Below, one piece after another: positions 21,667-33,112 of a DNA stretch of 64,000 nucleotides (the stretch's first letter is position 1; every line of letters starts with the position of its first letter). The position numbers and the translations under genes were made by a program. This stretch comes from Gaeumannomyces sp. JS-464 (taxonomy: Eukaryota > Ascomycota > Sordariomycetes > Magnaporthales > Magnaporthaceae): NCBI GenBank assembly GCA_002197995.1, contig NGZR01000006.1:1550001-1614000 (forward strand), read 5' to 3'. The notes beneath the pieces are model-generated. The model was not told the origin of the DNA and did not search any database. It worked only from the letters and a program-made list of their open reading frames with translations.

Positions 21667-23626
21667 TTACGAAGCCATGATGCTCCGGCCGCCGTCGGCC
21701 GTGACGCGGTTCCGGATGCGCACCTTGCGCACGCCGCTGCCCAGGCAGCGGAACACGCGCCCGTCCTCGCCGGCGCCGTTCCCGTCCCCGTCCCTGTACA
21801 CGCCTACGGCCGCGCTGGGCGCGAAGAGCAGCGCCTCGCCGACGCGCAGCTTCACAATCTGCGAAAACAGCTCCGCCGCAGCGTCGCCGTCGCCGTCGCG
21901 CTGGTCCTCCTCTCCGTCCGCCTCAAGACGGCAGACGCCGCGCTGGCGCCCGCGAGGTGGCCCCTCAGGACCTTGAGCCACGCGGGCGACGTGAAGCGGT
22001 GCGCGATGGTGACGGAGCACAGGTCGAGCAGGGCCGGTGACACGGACGGCTCCTGGGTCGCGATGATGACGCGGCAGCCCTGGTGGCGCTGCAGGCGGAT
22101 GGTCGACAGGAGCGACTCGGTCAGGGCGCGCGCGTCGGGCGACTCGGCGGGGGCGCCGTTGGCGCCGCCCATGTACTTGTGCGCCTCGTCCAGGGCGACG
22201 ACGCGGCCGATCTTGGACGAGTCCTGCTCCAGGAAGAGGCTCAAGCAGATGTTGAACAGCGAGCAGGCCGTGTCCGCCTTGACGCAGGGGCACGAGAGGT
22301 CGACGATTTTGAGCTGGCTGGCCTGTTGGTGAGGATCATCATGTTTGTCAGTGGGATGGGCCGCGGAGAGATTGCGCAGTGGGACCCAAGACAGAAAAGG
22401 GTTTCTGCGCACCTGCGGAGTCCAATCTGTGCCCAAGTCGTCTTGGGTAAGCTTGCGGACGTTGCCCCTCGCGATGGTCAGGAAGCTATGGGAGTACGCC
22501 TGCTTCGAGACCATGAAGCTCTCGAGCGTGTCGAGACGCTGCTTGAGAGGCGCCGCCTGGGCCGGGGTCAGCTCCTCGCGCTCCATCATCGCCTTGAACT
22601 TGGCGTACTGGAACGGCTGCGAAGAGCGGCCGTCAGCGGACGCCAGGGCCTGCTGCTCTATCCTCAGATCCCGCAGGATGCGCTGGACCACGTGCAAGTA
22701 CAGAGGGATACTATTGCTGTCGTCGACCCCCATGAGGCCCATCATGCGCTTGGTGTTCAGATCGCTCTCGTCGAGGCGCAGGGGGTGAACGGTGACGCCG
22801 GGGATCTTGGCGTAGACTTTCTGCACGGAGAGCGTCAGGTTTCTGTAGCTGTCACGGCGAGACAGTGGAGCCGCAGGGGAACGCTTACCTTCATCGTGTT
22901 GAGATTGGTCGGCGCACACAGCACGCGCACCTTGATCGCGGAGTTGGACGCCAAGTAGGCCGCCTCGCAAGGCTCACCTCCATCGTCCGTGACGAAAGTG
23001 TCGTAGTGGAAGACGATGCCAGTTAGGGGCCGAGGCAGGACATTTGCGACAGAGGGAAGCAAGCAATTCTCGAGGAGACACGACAGCGTGTGGCTCTTGC
23101 CCGATCCCTGGCTGCCACACACAAAGATGCTAGATGGGGCGGCGATGTTGTAGAATAGCCTAGGATCGTGCGGGTCCCCGGATTGGCCTGCTATCGAGAG
23201 ATCGGCGCTGGCGTCCGCCGCAAGCAGACCGTACTGTGTGAAGGTCTTGTGGCCGGCCGGGCGGCCACCAGTGGTGGGCGTGGAGCTCGCCATGGCCTCG
23301 GCTTGCTTCCGAACCATGGCCGTGAAGATGGGGACGGCCTGGAGCTCGGAAAGCTCGTTGTTGTCCGCCGCCAGCGTCAAAAGCTTCAACTGCTCGGCCA
23401 GATTGTCGGTCTGGGCGTTTGAGGAGGCCATCTCGCCTTCTTGGCCGTCGCCGCCGTCGTCGTCGCCGCTCTCCTCGCTATCTTCCTCGGATGAGGACTG
23501 AGTGCTCCGTGTCTCGTCTTCAGATGAGCTCGAGTCCGGTTCGGGTGGTTGTCGAGAAGGCGCTGATGCTACTGTGCGCCGGGTGGGAAGGCGGCCACCA
23601 GAGGCCCTATTTATCTTGGGACCCAT
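21667..23626 (-). CDS. HerA/VirB4-like P-loop ATPase, three exons, one frame break
   Basis: The start at 23626 gives MGPKINRASGG, followed by an acidic serine-rich linker. Walker A is GSQGSGKSHT (near 23110-23080) and Walker B is VVALDEAHKYM (near 22200-22170). A sensor-like stretch RVIIATQEPSVSPALL follows. Two good introns are seen: GTAAGC about 22888 to CAG about 22822, and GTGCGC about 22424 to CAG about 22330. The C-terminal AAAELFSQIVKLRVGEALLF is in a different frame from the Walker B exon; one missing base near 21924 would explain this. Related fungal ATPases are uncharacterised, and a DNA-related motor role is only inferred from the fold. The minus-strand HET gene 2 lies upstream with a 467-bp gap. 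Confidence 0.65.
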
Positions 23627-24093
23627 AGCGACGGCGTCGAGGTCTTCTCGCAGGAGCCAAGGAGGGAAGCGAACCGAAGCGAAAGCGGTCTTTGAGGTAT
23701 GCGTAGTCCAGTGGCTGCCGTCTGAGCCAGAACGTTGGAGAACAAGGCGGCGTTGGGAAGTGCCCAATGGCTGGCGGAGAGCTTTGTTTGGTCTTGGGCG
23801 TTGGGAGAAGGGTTCGAGAGAAAAACAAACGAAAATTTTTCTCTTCCATCTGATCATTGTCGGAGACGACCAATCGTTGGTTCAGTTGACTTGTCGCTCC
23901 CTTTCCAGGAGCACAGACGCACGGGCACTAACACCGCAGGCAGACGAACCGAGGGTGATGGCGAGATACTGAGGGTAGCGTGAGGGTCAAGTGGCCGGAC
24001 GGGCTGCCGAAGGACGGAGACAAGCAGGCGGAAATACCGAGAAGAAGAGTACATGGAAGGAGCAAGCCGAAGAGAATATCCCAACGCTTGTCG
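23627..24093. other. Intergenic region between HET gene 2 and the ATPase gene
   Basis: This gap holds the 3' flank of HET gene 2 and the presumed promoter of the ATPase gene, both on the minus strand. No defined regulatory element recognised. Confidence 0.35.
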
Positions 24094-26253
24094 TCAACCA
24101 AGCATGATATAAAGCAGGACTGGCGACGCTATAAAGATCCCCACGGTCCCCACCAAGCTGAGGCTGCGCCGGAGCCACGCGCCCTCATCCGGCCACGGCC
24201 CTATGACTTCGATGTGCTGCATGGGCAGGCCGATAAACGTCGCCCTCGTCCAGACGCGCACCGTGACGAGCAGATCTTCCGACACCTTTGTGGTTACCGA
24301 GTGGTGCGGCTTGTCCGGGTCGACGGGGGCGGCCCCGAGGAGCAGGCTCTCCGGGTCCAGCGCCGTAGCAGGGTCCGAGCCCGCCGCGAGCCCCACCTCG
24401 GTCCACTGGTCGCGGCGCGTGCTCTTGACGACGTTGAACCACAGCCCTTGCCTCGGCGCGTCGCCTTCCTTCTGGCCCGGCACCTCGTTGGTGGCGAGGA
24501 TGACCAGGAGCACGTGGGAGGGGTCGCCCCACGACGTGAAGGCGAGGACGGCGCGGAAGTCGTCGTGGTTCTTGATGACCAGGTCGTGGCGCTCCGTCGG
24601 GTCGAACCGGAACAGGCGGTAGCGGCCCCTCGACGTGCCCGTCAGGATGGTCTGCAGCGCGTAGCCGCCAAACGGCGACCCGCCGCCCATCAGGACGCGC
24701 GGGTGGAAGCAGTCCTCCTCCATGTAGAAGGCGTTGCTGTACCGCTCGACGACGGCGACCTCGGACGTCGTCGCTGGCCCCGGTGCCGCCGCCGCCGCCG
24801 CCGCCGCCACCGACTCGTCGTCGCCCTCCTCGCTCTCCTCCTCCTCCACGTCCTTGAGGCGGCCCAGCCCCAGCGCGCTCAGGTGGCTCTCCTGCTGCAT
24901 CTCGAGGGTGATCTCTGCGGTCGAGGTCCAGGGCCGCACGTAGCGGTGGCCGCGCACGTCCTCGGCCGACGCGAGCCCGTGCAGCGTCAGCGTCTGGAAC
25001 CAGGGGGAGGCGCCGCTGCTGCCGTCGCCGCCGACCTCGATCTCGACCAGCTCGTCGGGCCGCAGGCGCGCGTACCGGTCGCCGCGCTCGCGCCTGATGT
25101 AGATGCCCGTCATCAGCAGCGGGTTCCACGCGGGCGAGCAGTTGAGCACCAGCACCAGCAGCTCGTGGTGCCGCGAGCCCGGCGCAAGGTTCACGACGCG
25201 GCCCGTGATGCGGATTCCCTTGTTGGTCAGCGTGATGGGCTCCTGGGGCGCCGTGTCGTCCCAGACCCGCACGATGTTGTCGAGCGGGTCGCCCTCGCGC
25301 GCGCTGCCCACGAGGCCCATGTTGGACCGGTCCAGGAAGTTGCGGAACTGGTGCGGCCCTGTGGCGAGGAGTCCGGATACGTGCTTGTTTGCAGCAGATG
25401 GGACGGCAGTGGTGGTGGCGCCGTCCTGTTGGGCATCCAGTGCCTCGTCCTGCTTGTCCGTCGCCGAAGCGCGCCATGCAAAGATGGTATGGTCGTCCGA
25501 CCGCGCCAATATCTGCTCCTGCAACCTCCGAAACGCCATTCGGGCCCCCTCTCCATAAATCAGAGGCATGTTGACGCCGAAAATGCCCAGTAAACTGTAC
25601 GCGCGATCCTCAGGCCTACTAGTCCGCCGATTGGCAGCCCAGCTCATGCGACGGCCGATGCTGACGCGGCGCAGCGGCTCGTCGCCTTCGAGCACTTTGT
25701 TGTCGATGCCGGTAATGCTCTCTAGCTCCTCGGCCAGCGCGAGCTTGCGGCCGATGGGGGCCCAGTCGCGGTTGAAGAACTCAATGTCGTGCGGCGCGAG
25801 GAGCTCCTGCAGCGTCCAGCCGCGCGTGAACCAGCGACTGCGGGCGAAGCCGACGAACCCTGCCGTCCCGACGCCGTTTGATTCCGCGACGGGCTGGACG
25901 CGTGGCACGCTGACGTCCTCGAGGTACCCAAAGCACGCCGCCGCGTTGCGGTACCAGGCAAACATGGAGTTGATGACCTCGCTCAGCTCGGCGCTGCTCG
26001 TCTTGTCGATGCAGCACGTGTCGACCCAGGCGAACTCCAGCCCCCGCTCGCGCGCCCGGGCGCAGGTCGCCGCGATCTTGGGGTACCCGGCCAGGGCCTC
26101 GCGGTGGTGGCTGTCGGGCCGGCTCCAGTCCTGGAAGGTGACCTCGCCGCGGCCCCAGGTGTGCGACAGGATCGCGTACGGCGGCACCCGCGTCCCGACG
26201 AACTCGTGGATCCGGAGGGTCCGGGTGTTGATGAGCCGCATGCTTGTTTGCAC
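24094..26253 (-). CDS. HET-domain protein 2 (intact, HET-E/HET-D-like)
   Basis: This uninterrupted 719-codon frame is the only apparently intact HET gene here. The second ATG (26241; MRLINTRTLRIHEF) is the more usual family start. HET domain blocks: PPYAILSHTWG near residue 24, GLEFAWVDTCCIDKTSSAEL near 71, INSMFAWYRNAAACFGYLEDV near 94, RSRWFTRGWTLQELLAP near 139, and RPEDRAYSLLGIFGVNMPLIYGEG near 220. An acidic/poly-alanine linker (EEEESEEGDDES then eight alanines) lies near residue 480. The extreme C-terminus has one hydrophobic segment (LVGTVGIFIASPVLLYIML), possibly a membrane anchor, unusual for this family. No NACHT or WD40 part is attached. HET proteins trigger death on contact between incompatible strains; the partner is unknown. 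Confidence 0.85.
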   Translation of the reverse strand: MQTSMRLINTRTLRIHEFVGTRVPPYAILSHTWGRGEVTFQDWSRPDSHHREALAGYPKIAATCARARERGLEFAWVDTCCIDKTSSAELSEVINSMFAWYRNAAACFGYLEDVSVPRVQPVAESNGVGTAGFVGFARSRWFTRGWTLQELLAPHDIEFFNRDWAPIGRKLALAEELESITGIDNKVLEGDEPLRRVSIGRRMSWAANRRTSRPEDRAYSLLGIFGVNMPLIYGEGARMAFRRLQEQILARSDDHTIFAWRASATDKQDEALDAQQDGATTTAVPSAANKHVSGLLATGPHQFRNFLDRSNMGLVGSAREGDPLDNIVRVWDDTAPQEPITLTNKGIRITGRVVNLAPGSRHHELLVLVLNCSPAWNPLLMTGIYIRRERGDRYARLRPDELVEIEVGGDGSSGASPWFQTLTLHGLASAEDVRGHRYVRPWTSTAEITLEMQQESHLSALGLGRLKDVEEEESEEGDDESVAAAAAAAAPGPATTSEVAVVERYSNAFYMEEDCFHPRVLMGGGSPFGGYALQTILTGTSRGRYRLFRFDPTERHDLVIKNHDDFRAVLAFTSWGDPSHVLLVILATNEVPGQKEGDAPRQGLWFNVVKSTRRDQWTEVGLAAGSDPATALDPESLLLGAAPVDPDKPHHSVTTKVSEDLLVTVRVWTRATFIGLPMQHIEVIGPWPDEGAWLRRSLSLVGTVGIFIASPVLLYIMLG

Positions 26254-26997
26254 ATGCGGCCGTTTCGCCGCCCGCCCAAGGTCGCTTCCGCAACAGCCGT
26301 CCAGGCCAGCTGGGTTTCCCGTTGGAAGTTAATCCGCAACGACATTTTTTCCTCTCTCTCTCTTGTTCGCTTCTGCTACCGTTCTCGTAGCCTTACCTCG
26401 GGCGACCTCGCTGACTGTGCTAACGTGAAGGCCCAGCCCGCCCGCCCGCTCGCCCGCACGTGGCCGTGAGCTGCAGAGGCGCCCAATCATGGCTGGCGGG
26501 CCGGTGCCGATTACGAAGCCCACCCCTCCCTCCACCCAGGCAGCACCGAAGCTGGCGACGGGCAGAGGGCGATTGAGGCGAGAATACTGCACAAACCCGC
26601 GAGACCGCGATTGAGGCTAGCAGGAAGCGCTGCCCGATGTCGCCATAGATGCTTGTTCCTGTTAGTCACGGCAATTTTTTGGGCCGCTCTGCGCGTTTCT
26701 GTCAACCAGAGGCTCGATGGGGCCGGACAGTGCTCCCCACAGCCAGAAAGGAATCACCCCGCAGGACATAGCCGAAAGCCGGCCATGTTTGGGGCGGACC
26801 TCTAGTGTGAACAAGGACCGATTTAAGGAATAGCAGACGCTCGATTCGGCTGGGATCCATGGGTGTTGCTGGGTGCATTCCAGTTATTTATATTGCAGAA
26901 TACGCTATGCTACAGAACGGCTGTCTGAGCCTGGACAGACGAGCCCCGCTAAGCAGAAGTTGTACAAGTCAGCGTGAGTGGTGGCTCTGAATGGTTT
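26254..26997. other. Intergenic region between HET gene 2 and the permease gene
   Basis: About 0.74 kb containing the promoter side of HET gene 2 and the 3' side of the permease gene. A CT-rich run (about 26346-26380) lies just upstream of the HET start. No gene recognised. Confidence 0.4.
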
Positions 26998-29210
26998 TCA
27001 CGCCGTCCTCTCGGCATGCTCGGCAGCTTGGGTCTTGTCCTGCGCCTGCTCCTCGTCGAGCGACTTCTTGGACGGCGTGATCTCGACCAGGCCGCTGCGT
27101 CGGTCGCCGATGTAGCCACTGGGTAGAAGGGAAAGCGTTAGTATTTTGCGCATTTTCGATGTTTTCATTCCCAGAAGCAGCCGGAAGACTGTCATCGGGC
27201 GCAAAGGCTTCAGGACGGGAAACATACAAGATGCCGTCGATCTGGTCGAGGGTAAGGCCTTCGTCTCGGGCAGGAGGAAGAAGGCCCAGACGGTAGCGAG
27301 AAGCATCCAGCAGGCAAAGAAAACCAGACGCGAAGCCGAGGGAGCTAAAGATGTACGGCAAAGCCTTGGTGATGGCGAACTGGTAGCCCATTGACACAGA
27401 GCGGCGAAGGTGCCGGTGATGTTTGCGCAGGGGGCGCCAGGGAAGATCTCGGGACACAATCCAGGGGATACCGTTGAGACCGAAGGACCAGCTGCGAGCA
27501 TATCAGCAAACCATCGCGAGCGTATGGGGGAGAGATCTGACGGATGGCGCATCAGAGCTTACAAGACCGAGTAGATCATGATCATGGCAGTGGCGGCCTT
27601 ACCACCGGCGGCGGTGGACGCGGACAGCGTGCCGCCGCAGCGATGGTGGCAGCGGGGTTGCCGACGTAGACGTAGGCGCCGACAAACCAGAGACACAGCG
27701 AGCACGCAAGCGACGAAATGATGGTGGGCTGCCTTCGCCCCCAAATGTCGATCAGGAAGATGTAGAAGAGGATTGACGCGACGGCTGGTGGATAGCGGTG
27801 GTCAGCAAAACTCGTCGCCGCGGCGTGGCTTGAAGCGCAAGGGACCAGGTACTAACCCTTCACCAGGCCGTAGATGCCAGTGTAGAGTGCGACGTCAGTG
27901 ATGCCAAGCGAGCCAAACAGAGTCGGGGAGTAGTAGTTGATGGCTTGAAGTAGCTATCAGTCAGCGAAAGATTCCAAGGCGGCCAGGGGCAGGGACAGAT
28001 CCTACCAGCCGCGCCAGACATGTTCTGAAGTGCAAAGGCGCAGAACGTGAGGATGATACGGTTGTACATCCCTTCTGCGCGAACTCGTGCATGGCACCGC
28101 GGATGAAGGCGACGGTGCCGTTTCCATACCTGCTCGCAATGGCTGCCTCGTCGGCAAGCCTTGCGCGCATCATCTGAAGCTCCTCTTGGAGGTCTGCCGG
28201 TACCTGTCAGTCTACCGTCTGCCACGTGAGCAAGCGAGCACAAAAGAACGTACACTGGTGGTCAATCGGCAGCTTCCGCAGGGTCTCGAGGGCCTTGTAC
28301 GTCTGCTCATCCTTGCCCTTGCGCAGCAGCCAGAGCGGGCTCTCGTGCAGGACAAAGGCGCCGACCAGGAGCAGGGCCGCGGGGGGGATCTGCACGGCCA
28401 TGGGGACGCGCCAGGAGGCCGAAGACTTGGGATCCATGGTGTTGTTGATGCCATAGTTGATCCAAAACCCGACCAGAGACCCGACCTGGTACGTGATCTC
28501 GAACAGGCCAGTCAGGATGCCGCGGATGGAGGGGATGGAGAGCTCGGCGATGTAGCTGGGCACCGTGGCGGTGATGATGCCGCAGCCGAACCCAGTCAGG
28601 GCACGACCAGCATCTTTTGCTCAGGGGTTAGCCGGATATAGGCAGACTAGGCGCGATGAGGCTTCGGCGGGCAGGCGATGCTTACAGATGTAGTCAAGTT
28701 GGTTCGTTGCTACTGTCATCAATATCGCGCCGACCAGGAAAATCACGCAGCTGCTGTTCAGGGCCCATTTCCGTCCCGCGTACTCGGTGACTGACATGGA
28801 GGGCTCTGGTTAGTCCGATGGCATCGTCACGTGCACTACGCCATGCCCGCGCCCAGATATGGCTGGAGAAACCTACTCATAAAAGACGCGAGGGCGCCAC
28901 CCAACGCGCCAGCCTGGAACGCCGAGGTGATGTTGCTCGAGATGTTGTTGCTGTTGGCGCTGGTGACGCCAAAGTCGGTCTTGAAGCTCGCGCGTGCGAT
29001 AGTCGTGCCAACAAAGGCAGAGTCGTATCCAAACCTGGGCAGCAGCTGTCAGCGGTGGGCTACCACGGTGGGCGACACGGCCCCAAGAAGCTACCTAGAT
29101 GCAACCTACAGGAAGGACCCGACGGCGATGATGGACGACTCGATGTAAAGCCGCCAGTTGTACACCTCCTTGGGCGTGGGCCGATCCTCGACGGCCTTGA
29201 AGCCACCCAT
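26998..29210 (-). pseudogene. Quinate/sugar-type MFS permease, multi-exon, several frame breaks
   Basis: The ATG at 29210 gives MGGFKAVEDRPTPKEVYNWR, the characteristic start of quinate permeases (qa-y/qutD group). It continues with GYDSAFVGTTIARASF, AGALGGALASF and YAGRALTGFGCGIITATVPSYIAELS. Further on are RGILTGLFEITYQVGSLVGFWINYGI, ESPLWLLRKGK, NRIILTFCAFALQNMSG and WIVSREIFPG. The C-terminal end is GYIGDRRSGLVEITPSKK. Introns with GTAAGC-type donors are apparent. The frame breaks near 28071, 27388, 27331, 27321 and 27258; each needs one added base in a short C, G or A run. It imports quinate or sugars by proton symport if functional. It is either a recent pseudogene or an intact gene with sequence errors. 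Confidence 0.7.
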
Positions 29211-30252
29211 TTTGGCGCGTCGCGATCGATGTCGCGACCCAAGATGCGGTGCGTGTGTGGGGGGTCAGGGGCAGATGTCGTCGAGCGTTCCGCCAGACTG
29301 GATAAGCTCAAGGGAGAGCCCGGTCGTGGCCACGAGGAGGGAGACGCAGGATGCAGGATCGCAACATCAGACGCAGAGGGCAGCGCAAAAAACGGGATGT
29401 CTCGCTTTTTAAATTGCATCTTGCGTGGCTGGCGTCGCAACGCGGGTGGGCATGACTCGCCGCAGCCTGCATCATTTCTGGGGATTTGATGGGGAAATCG
29501 AGGGGTGAGCAGGGAAGTCCGTGGAGAGATGGGACCACCAGAAGGGGCAGGCTGGGGCAACGGATGGGCCCTCACGATGGAGGCCGGCACCCCATGGGCC
29601 GACGTCGAATTTCGTTGATGGGACAATCCGGCGCCGGAGTGTCGCTGCGCGCTCGTCACGTACCGAATATTCGGTCGTCTTCAGCCGCCGTCCCCACATT
29701 GGCGCCAGCAACTGCTCGCCTCGGGTCGCGTCGCTTCTTTGGAGCGATCGGGAAGTTCCTCGGCATTCACTCTTGAAGAGCCAGTCGACCAGGTTCGAAT
29801 TGGGCTGGGAGAACAGGAACAGTAAGCAGCCCATTAGCCACACTCCGTGACTCCATGGTCACGCCGACACAGCCACATACAACAGCAGGGGCTGTCCGGA
29901 GCTGTGCACGCCGCAACACATCGCCGACTGGGCAGCAAAGCTGTGACCACAGGGCCAGCTGGTTAGGCATGGAGGCTGCACCAATGGCAGCATGGCAAGC
30001 AGGTAATTCGAGCTCTGCCAATTTTGGGTGCGATGATGGCACGATGAGGGGTAGAGCTGCAAGGCGCATGGAAGGGTTCATCTTCCCAGACTCCCGTCGG
30101 GCTCCCCAGCTTGCCCCCTACACCAAGGATTCCGGCATTTCGTTCGACCTACGTTTGGGAAACCCAGCAAAGCGGCCGTTGTTAGATAATCAGCAATTTT
30201 ACAAATCCACTTTCACGATACTTGCCGTCCCGTCTAATTACTTCTTGTCACA
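29211..30252. other. Intergenic region between permease and HET gene 3
   Basis: About 1 kb between divergent genes. Open frames are short, lack motifs and overlap on both strands. Nothing specific recognised. Confidence 0.45.
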
Positions 30253-30431
30253 ATGCCTATCAGACTGATCGACGTAAAGACCCTCCGGATGATCGTCTTC
30301 ACCAACGAAGCTTCCACTCCCTCTTACGCGATCTTATCGCACACCTGGGTCGGGGGCCAAGAGGTCAAGTTCCAAGAAATGACGGATCTCTTGAACTCGG
30401 GCCCCTTGTCGCCGCCGGGATCCACACCTGA

Positions 30432-30997
30432 GGGCGTGTTTGTCGGTAATGGTGTTTTTTGTTTTTTTGACCCCGGCTTGTTTTTTGCACACGGATACTC
30501 CCGAAATAAGCGTAACCAGGGGCATTGCAATAAAAAATGTACCTTTTTTTTATTTTTTTTTTATTTTTTTTTACCCGTATCACATTTGCAAACCAATTTC
30601 CTATTTAGGCCGTGGCGAAAAAAAAAAAACCTTTATTCCTCTCTGGTTTTATTTACACGTGCTTGGCCCTCCTGGCTCCCCTAGCCCTTTTGGCCCTTTT
30701 TAGGCTTCGAAATTTTTCTAAGACAAAAGCTTTCCGAAAGGCGGGAGGGCGGCCGGCTTTATATATTCGTCGTGCCAAAGCCCTGGTCAGGAGGTGGCAA
30801 AGGAGGTGGCGAAAAAGGTAGCTAGGGGCTGTATCAACGCGACTCGTTGGCCTGGATAAAAAATACTTCTGGCGGGTCTTTCGAATGATTTTCGCAAGGG
30901 CCGGGGCACCCTTGGCACAGATTCGCCACCCGATAAACCAGCGATTTTTAAAATAGTATGGAAAAAACAAAAAACACCTCTACCGACAAACACGCCC
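30432..30997. mobile_element. MITE-like element (566 bp) with TGA target duplication
   Basis: Terminal inverted repeats begin GGGCGTGTTTGTCGGTA; over the next bases the two ends agree at about 26 of 28 positions. The element is flanked by TGA at 30429-30431 and 30998-31000. No coding capacity: the interior is T-rich and A-rich tracts. A 3-bp duplication with a G-rich terminus fits PIF/Harbinger-type non-autonomous elements, but the superfamily is an inference. Removing the element and one TGA restores the HET reading frame. Confidence 0.8.
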
Positions 30998-31831
30998 TGA
31001 ATCTTCCAGCAACAATCCCGGGCTCAACAAGATCGAGCGAGCCTGTGCAGCCGCAAAAAAGGATGGCCACGATTACATCTGGATCGACACCTGTTGCATC
31101 AACAAGAACGACCTAACCGAGCTCAGCGAGTCCATCAACTCCATGTTCAACTGGTACAAGCGCGCCCAGGTTTGCTACGCCTACCTCGCCGATCTCGAAG
31201 CGGGCGCGGACCTGGCCACCAACCTGTCCCGATGCCGCTGGTTCACCCGTAGCTGGTGCTTGCAAGAGCTTGTTGCTCCTAGGGAGGTGGTGTTCCTCAA
31301 CCAAACGTGGGCCCCTGTCGGTTCCAAGTTGTCCCACAACACCGCGCTTCTCATTTCGAAAATCACCAGGATTCCGACCGATATCATCAGAAGCGACGAC
31401 ATCTCCCACAGCCTGGGAGAAACAGCCGCAGCCATCAAGATGTCATGGGCCGCCACTCGGATAACAACGAGGATTGAGGACGAGGCCTACTGCTTGTTAG
31501 GAATATTCGACATCAATATCCCACTGCTCTATGGAGAGGGCAGCAAGGCATTCCTTCGCTTGCAGCAGGAAATCATCAAGTAGTCCAACGACCTCAGTAT
31601 ATTCTACTCTCGGGATAGCCCCGATGAACGAATGAGAACCCGCAACTGCGATGGAAGCCATGATGGTCAAAGTCCATATCGCTCTCTGCTCGCTCGGTCG
31701 GCCGCCGACTTCCTGCCTACGGCCTTGGGTAAACACTGCGCGTCTCTCACTCCAAAAGTACTCCGTGGGCTGGACTCACAACAGTCCTCGTTCTCCTTGG
31801 AGAATGCAGGACTGCTCATACGCGACGCCGT

Positions 31832-32009
31832 GATGCAAGTCCTCGCGCTCGAATCTGGCGTGACGTGTTACGGTCTCGATATCGCCACATCAGGAACGCA
31901 GAACTCAAACGCGTCGGCATGATGCAAATCCTCAGGCTCGAATCCGGCGTGGCGCGTTACGGTCTCGATAACGCCACATCAGACGCAGAACTCGTGCCAG
32001 GCTCTTCGT
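31832..32009 (+). repeat. 89-bp tandem duplication inside HET gene 3
   Basis: Two diverged adjacent copies (31832-31920 and 31921-32009) both read approximately GATGCAA..TCCTC..GCTCGAATC..GGCGTG...TACGGTCTCGAT and CGCAGAACTC. A length of 89 bp changes the reading frame downstream. The copies differ at several sites, so the duplication is not recent. Confidence 0.6.
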
Positions 32010-33009
32010 GCACATACCTGTTGCTGGAAAAGGTTGGCCCTGGGAGGTTTGCGCGGTTGAGCTACGAGTTTGCTGAGCGCTACGACGCATTCCAGCCGCA
32101 AATTCCAGGCGGCTACAATCGCAAAGACGATTCTGTCGCAGCCCCCCGGCCGCCCAGACACACGCCGCAGGTAAAATACTCTAGTTTCGAGGGCGACCCG
32201 TATGTCGTGGCCGACTATGTACAAACAAATGCTTTCGGCCGTCCCGGGCTGTCCTGCTCACTGTCAAAGTCGCGGGCAGGCGACTCCCCTGGTCAGAACT
32301 GGAACCAATCGACGCCGAGCCTCGGGGGCGCTTTGATGCGGCCACCCTCAGCTTCCTCCACCCCGACCCCAGCGGTGGATTGTTGTTTAACCTCCTAGCA
32401 TACATCCATTTGCGACTATGTCCGGGCCCTGCGTCACGCCTGGGCCTGGCCGCTGGCTGCAGCTTCCACGTTGTTTGTGCCCTCTCTTACCTCAACGAGC
32501 GCACGGTCCAACTCTACTGGCCTGATGAGTGGAAAAGTGTTTCGACAACATATAACGCCGCAATGCGGCAGTACAAAAGGTCCTGGCGCATGGATATCCA
32601 GTCAATTGCGAGCGAGGGGCTTCGAAATACCTCAATGTTGAAAAGGCCAAACGGACGTCGAGGTGAACTTCGAGTCCAAGCGGGGCTTAAGTTGTCCCGC
32701 GAATCCGAGCAAGATCGGAATGTGGCCCCTTGTGAACTAATTATCGATATTGATGTTGCTCCGACGGCCGGGGAGAACAATATCAGAGGCAGCGACGAAG
32801 ATGGTATGTGTGAAAATCCTATTGCGCCACACAAGCTAAAAGTGAAGCCCCGCTTATCAACCAGGTGGCTGACAATTGGCTCAAATATCCTTTGCGACAC
32901 TATTCCTCCGAGGAAGAGGAAAAGTATCTTGATAGGTACTGGTGACCGAGCCTGCCCCTTTGAGGATTAACTATCAGCCGACGAACGAGGCGCATAGATC
33001 TTGCATCTA

Positions 33010-33112
33010 TTTTTACAATCTGATCACTGTCTTTGTACATTTTCTTTTCTTTTTTCTTCGTTTGTTTCTTTTTTTAATCCTTTTTTTTTTTTTTCTTTTT
33101 TTCTTTTTCTCG
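33010..33112. repeat. Pyrimidine-rich tract
   Basis: About 100 bp of almost pure T with C interruptions, between the HET relic and the secreted-protein genes. It gives only low-complexity peptides. Confidence 0.7.

Larger units (their letters stand above)
30253..32970 (+). pseudogene. HET-domain gene 3, inactivated by a MITE, a nonsense codon and further breaks
   Basis: ATG 30253 gives MPIRLIDVKTLRMIVF and YAILSHTWVGGQEVKFQEM. At 30432 a 566-bp inverted-repeat element interrupts the coding sequence. After it the frame resumes with NKIERACAAAKKDGHDYIWI, DTCCINKNDLTELSESINSM, RCRWFTRSWCLQELVAP and EDEAYCLLGIFDINIPLLYG. A TAG at 31581-31583 replaces a residue just before SNDLSIF, where relatives have an open frame (CAG-to-TAG is the simplest change). 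Coding text continues (SLLARSAADF) through an 89-bp tandem duplication at 31832 and another frame change near 32240, to about 32970. It is about 700 codons in total, like HET gene 2. Clearly dead. Confidence 0.8.

Noticed and set aside
24185..25593. 430- and 537-codon frames overlapping HET gene 2
   Set aside because: Shadows of the GC-rich HET coding frame with Arg/Pro/Ala-biased composition.
29785..29810. GGTTCGAATTG resembling a tRNA B box
   Set aside because: No cloverleaf or A box at the right spacing on either strand.
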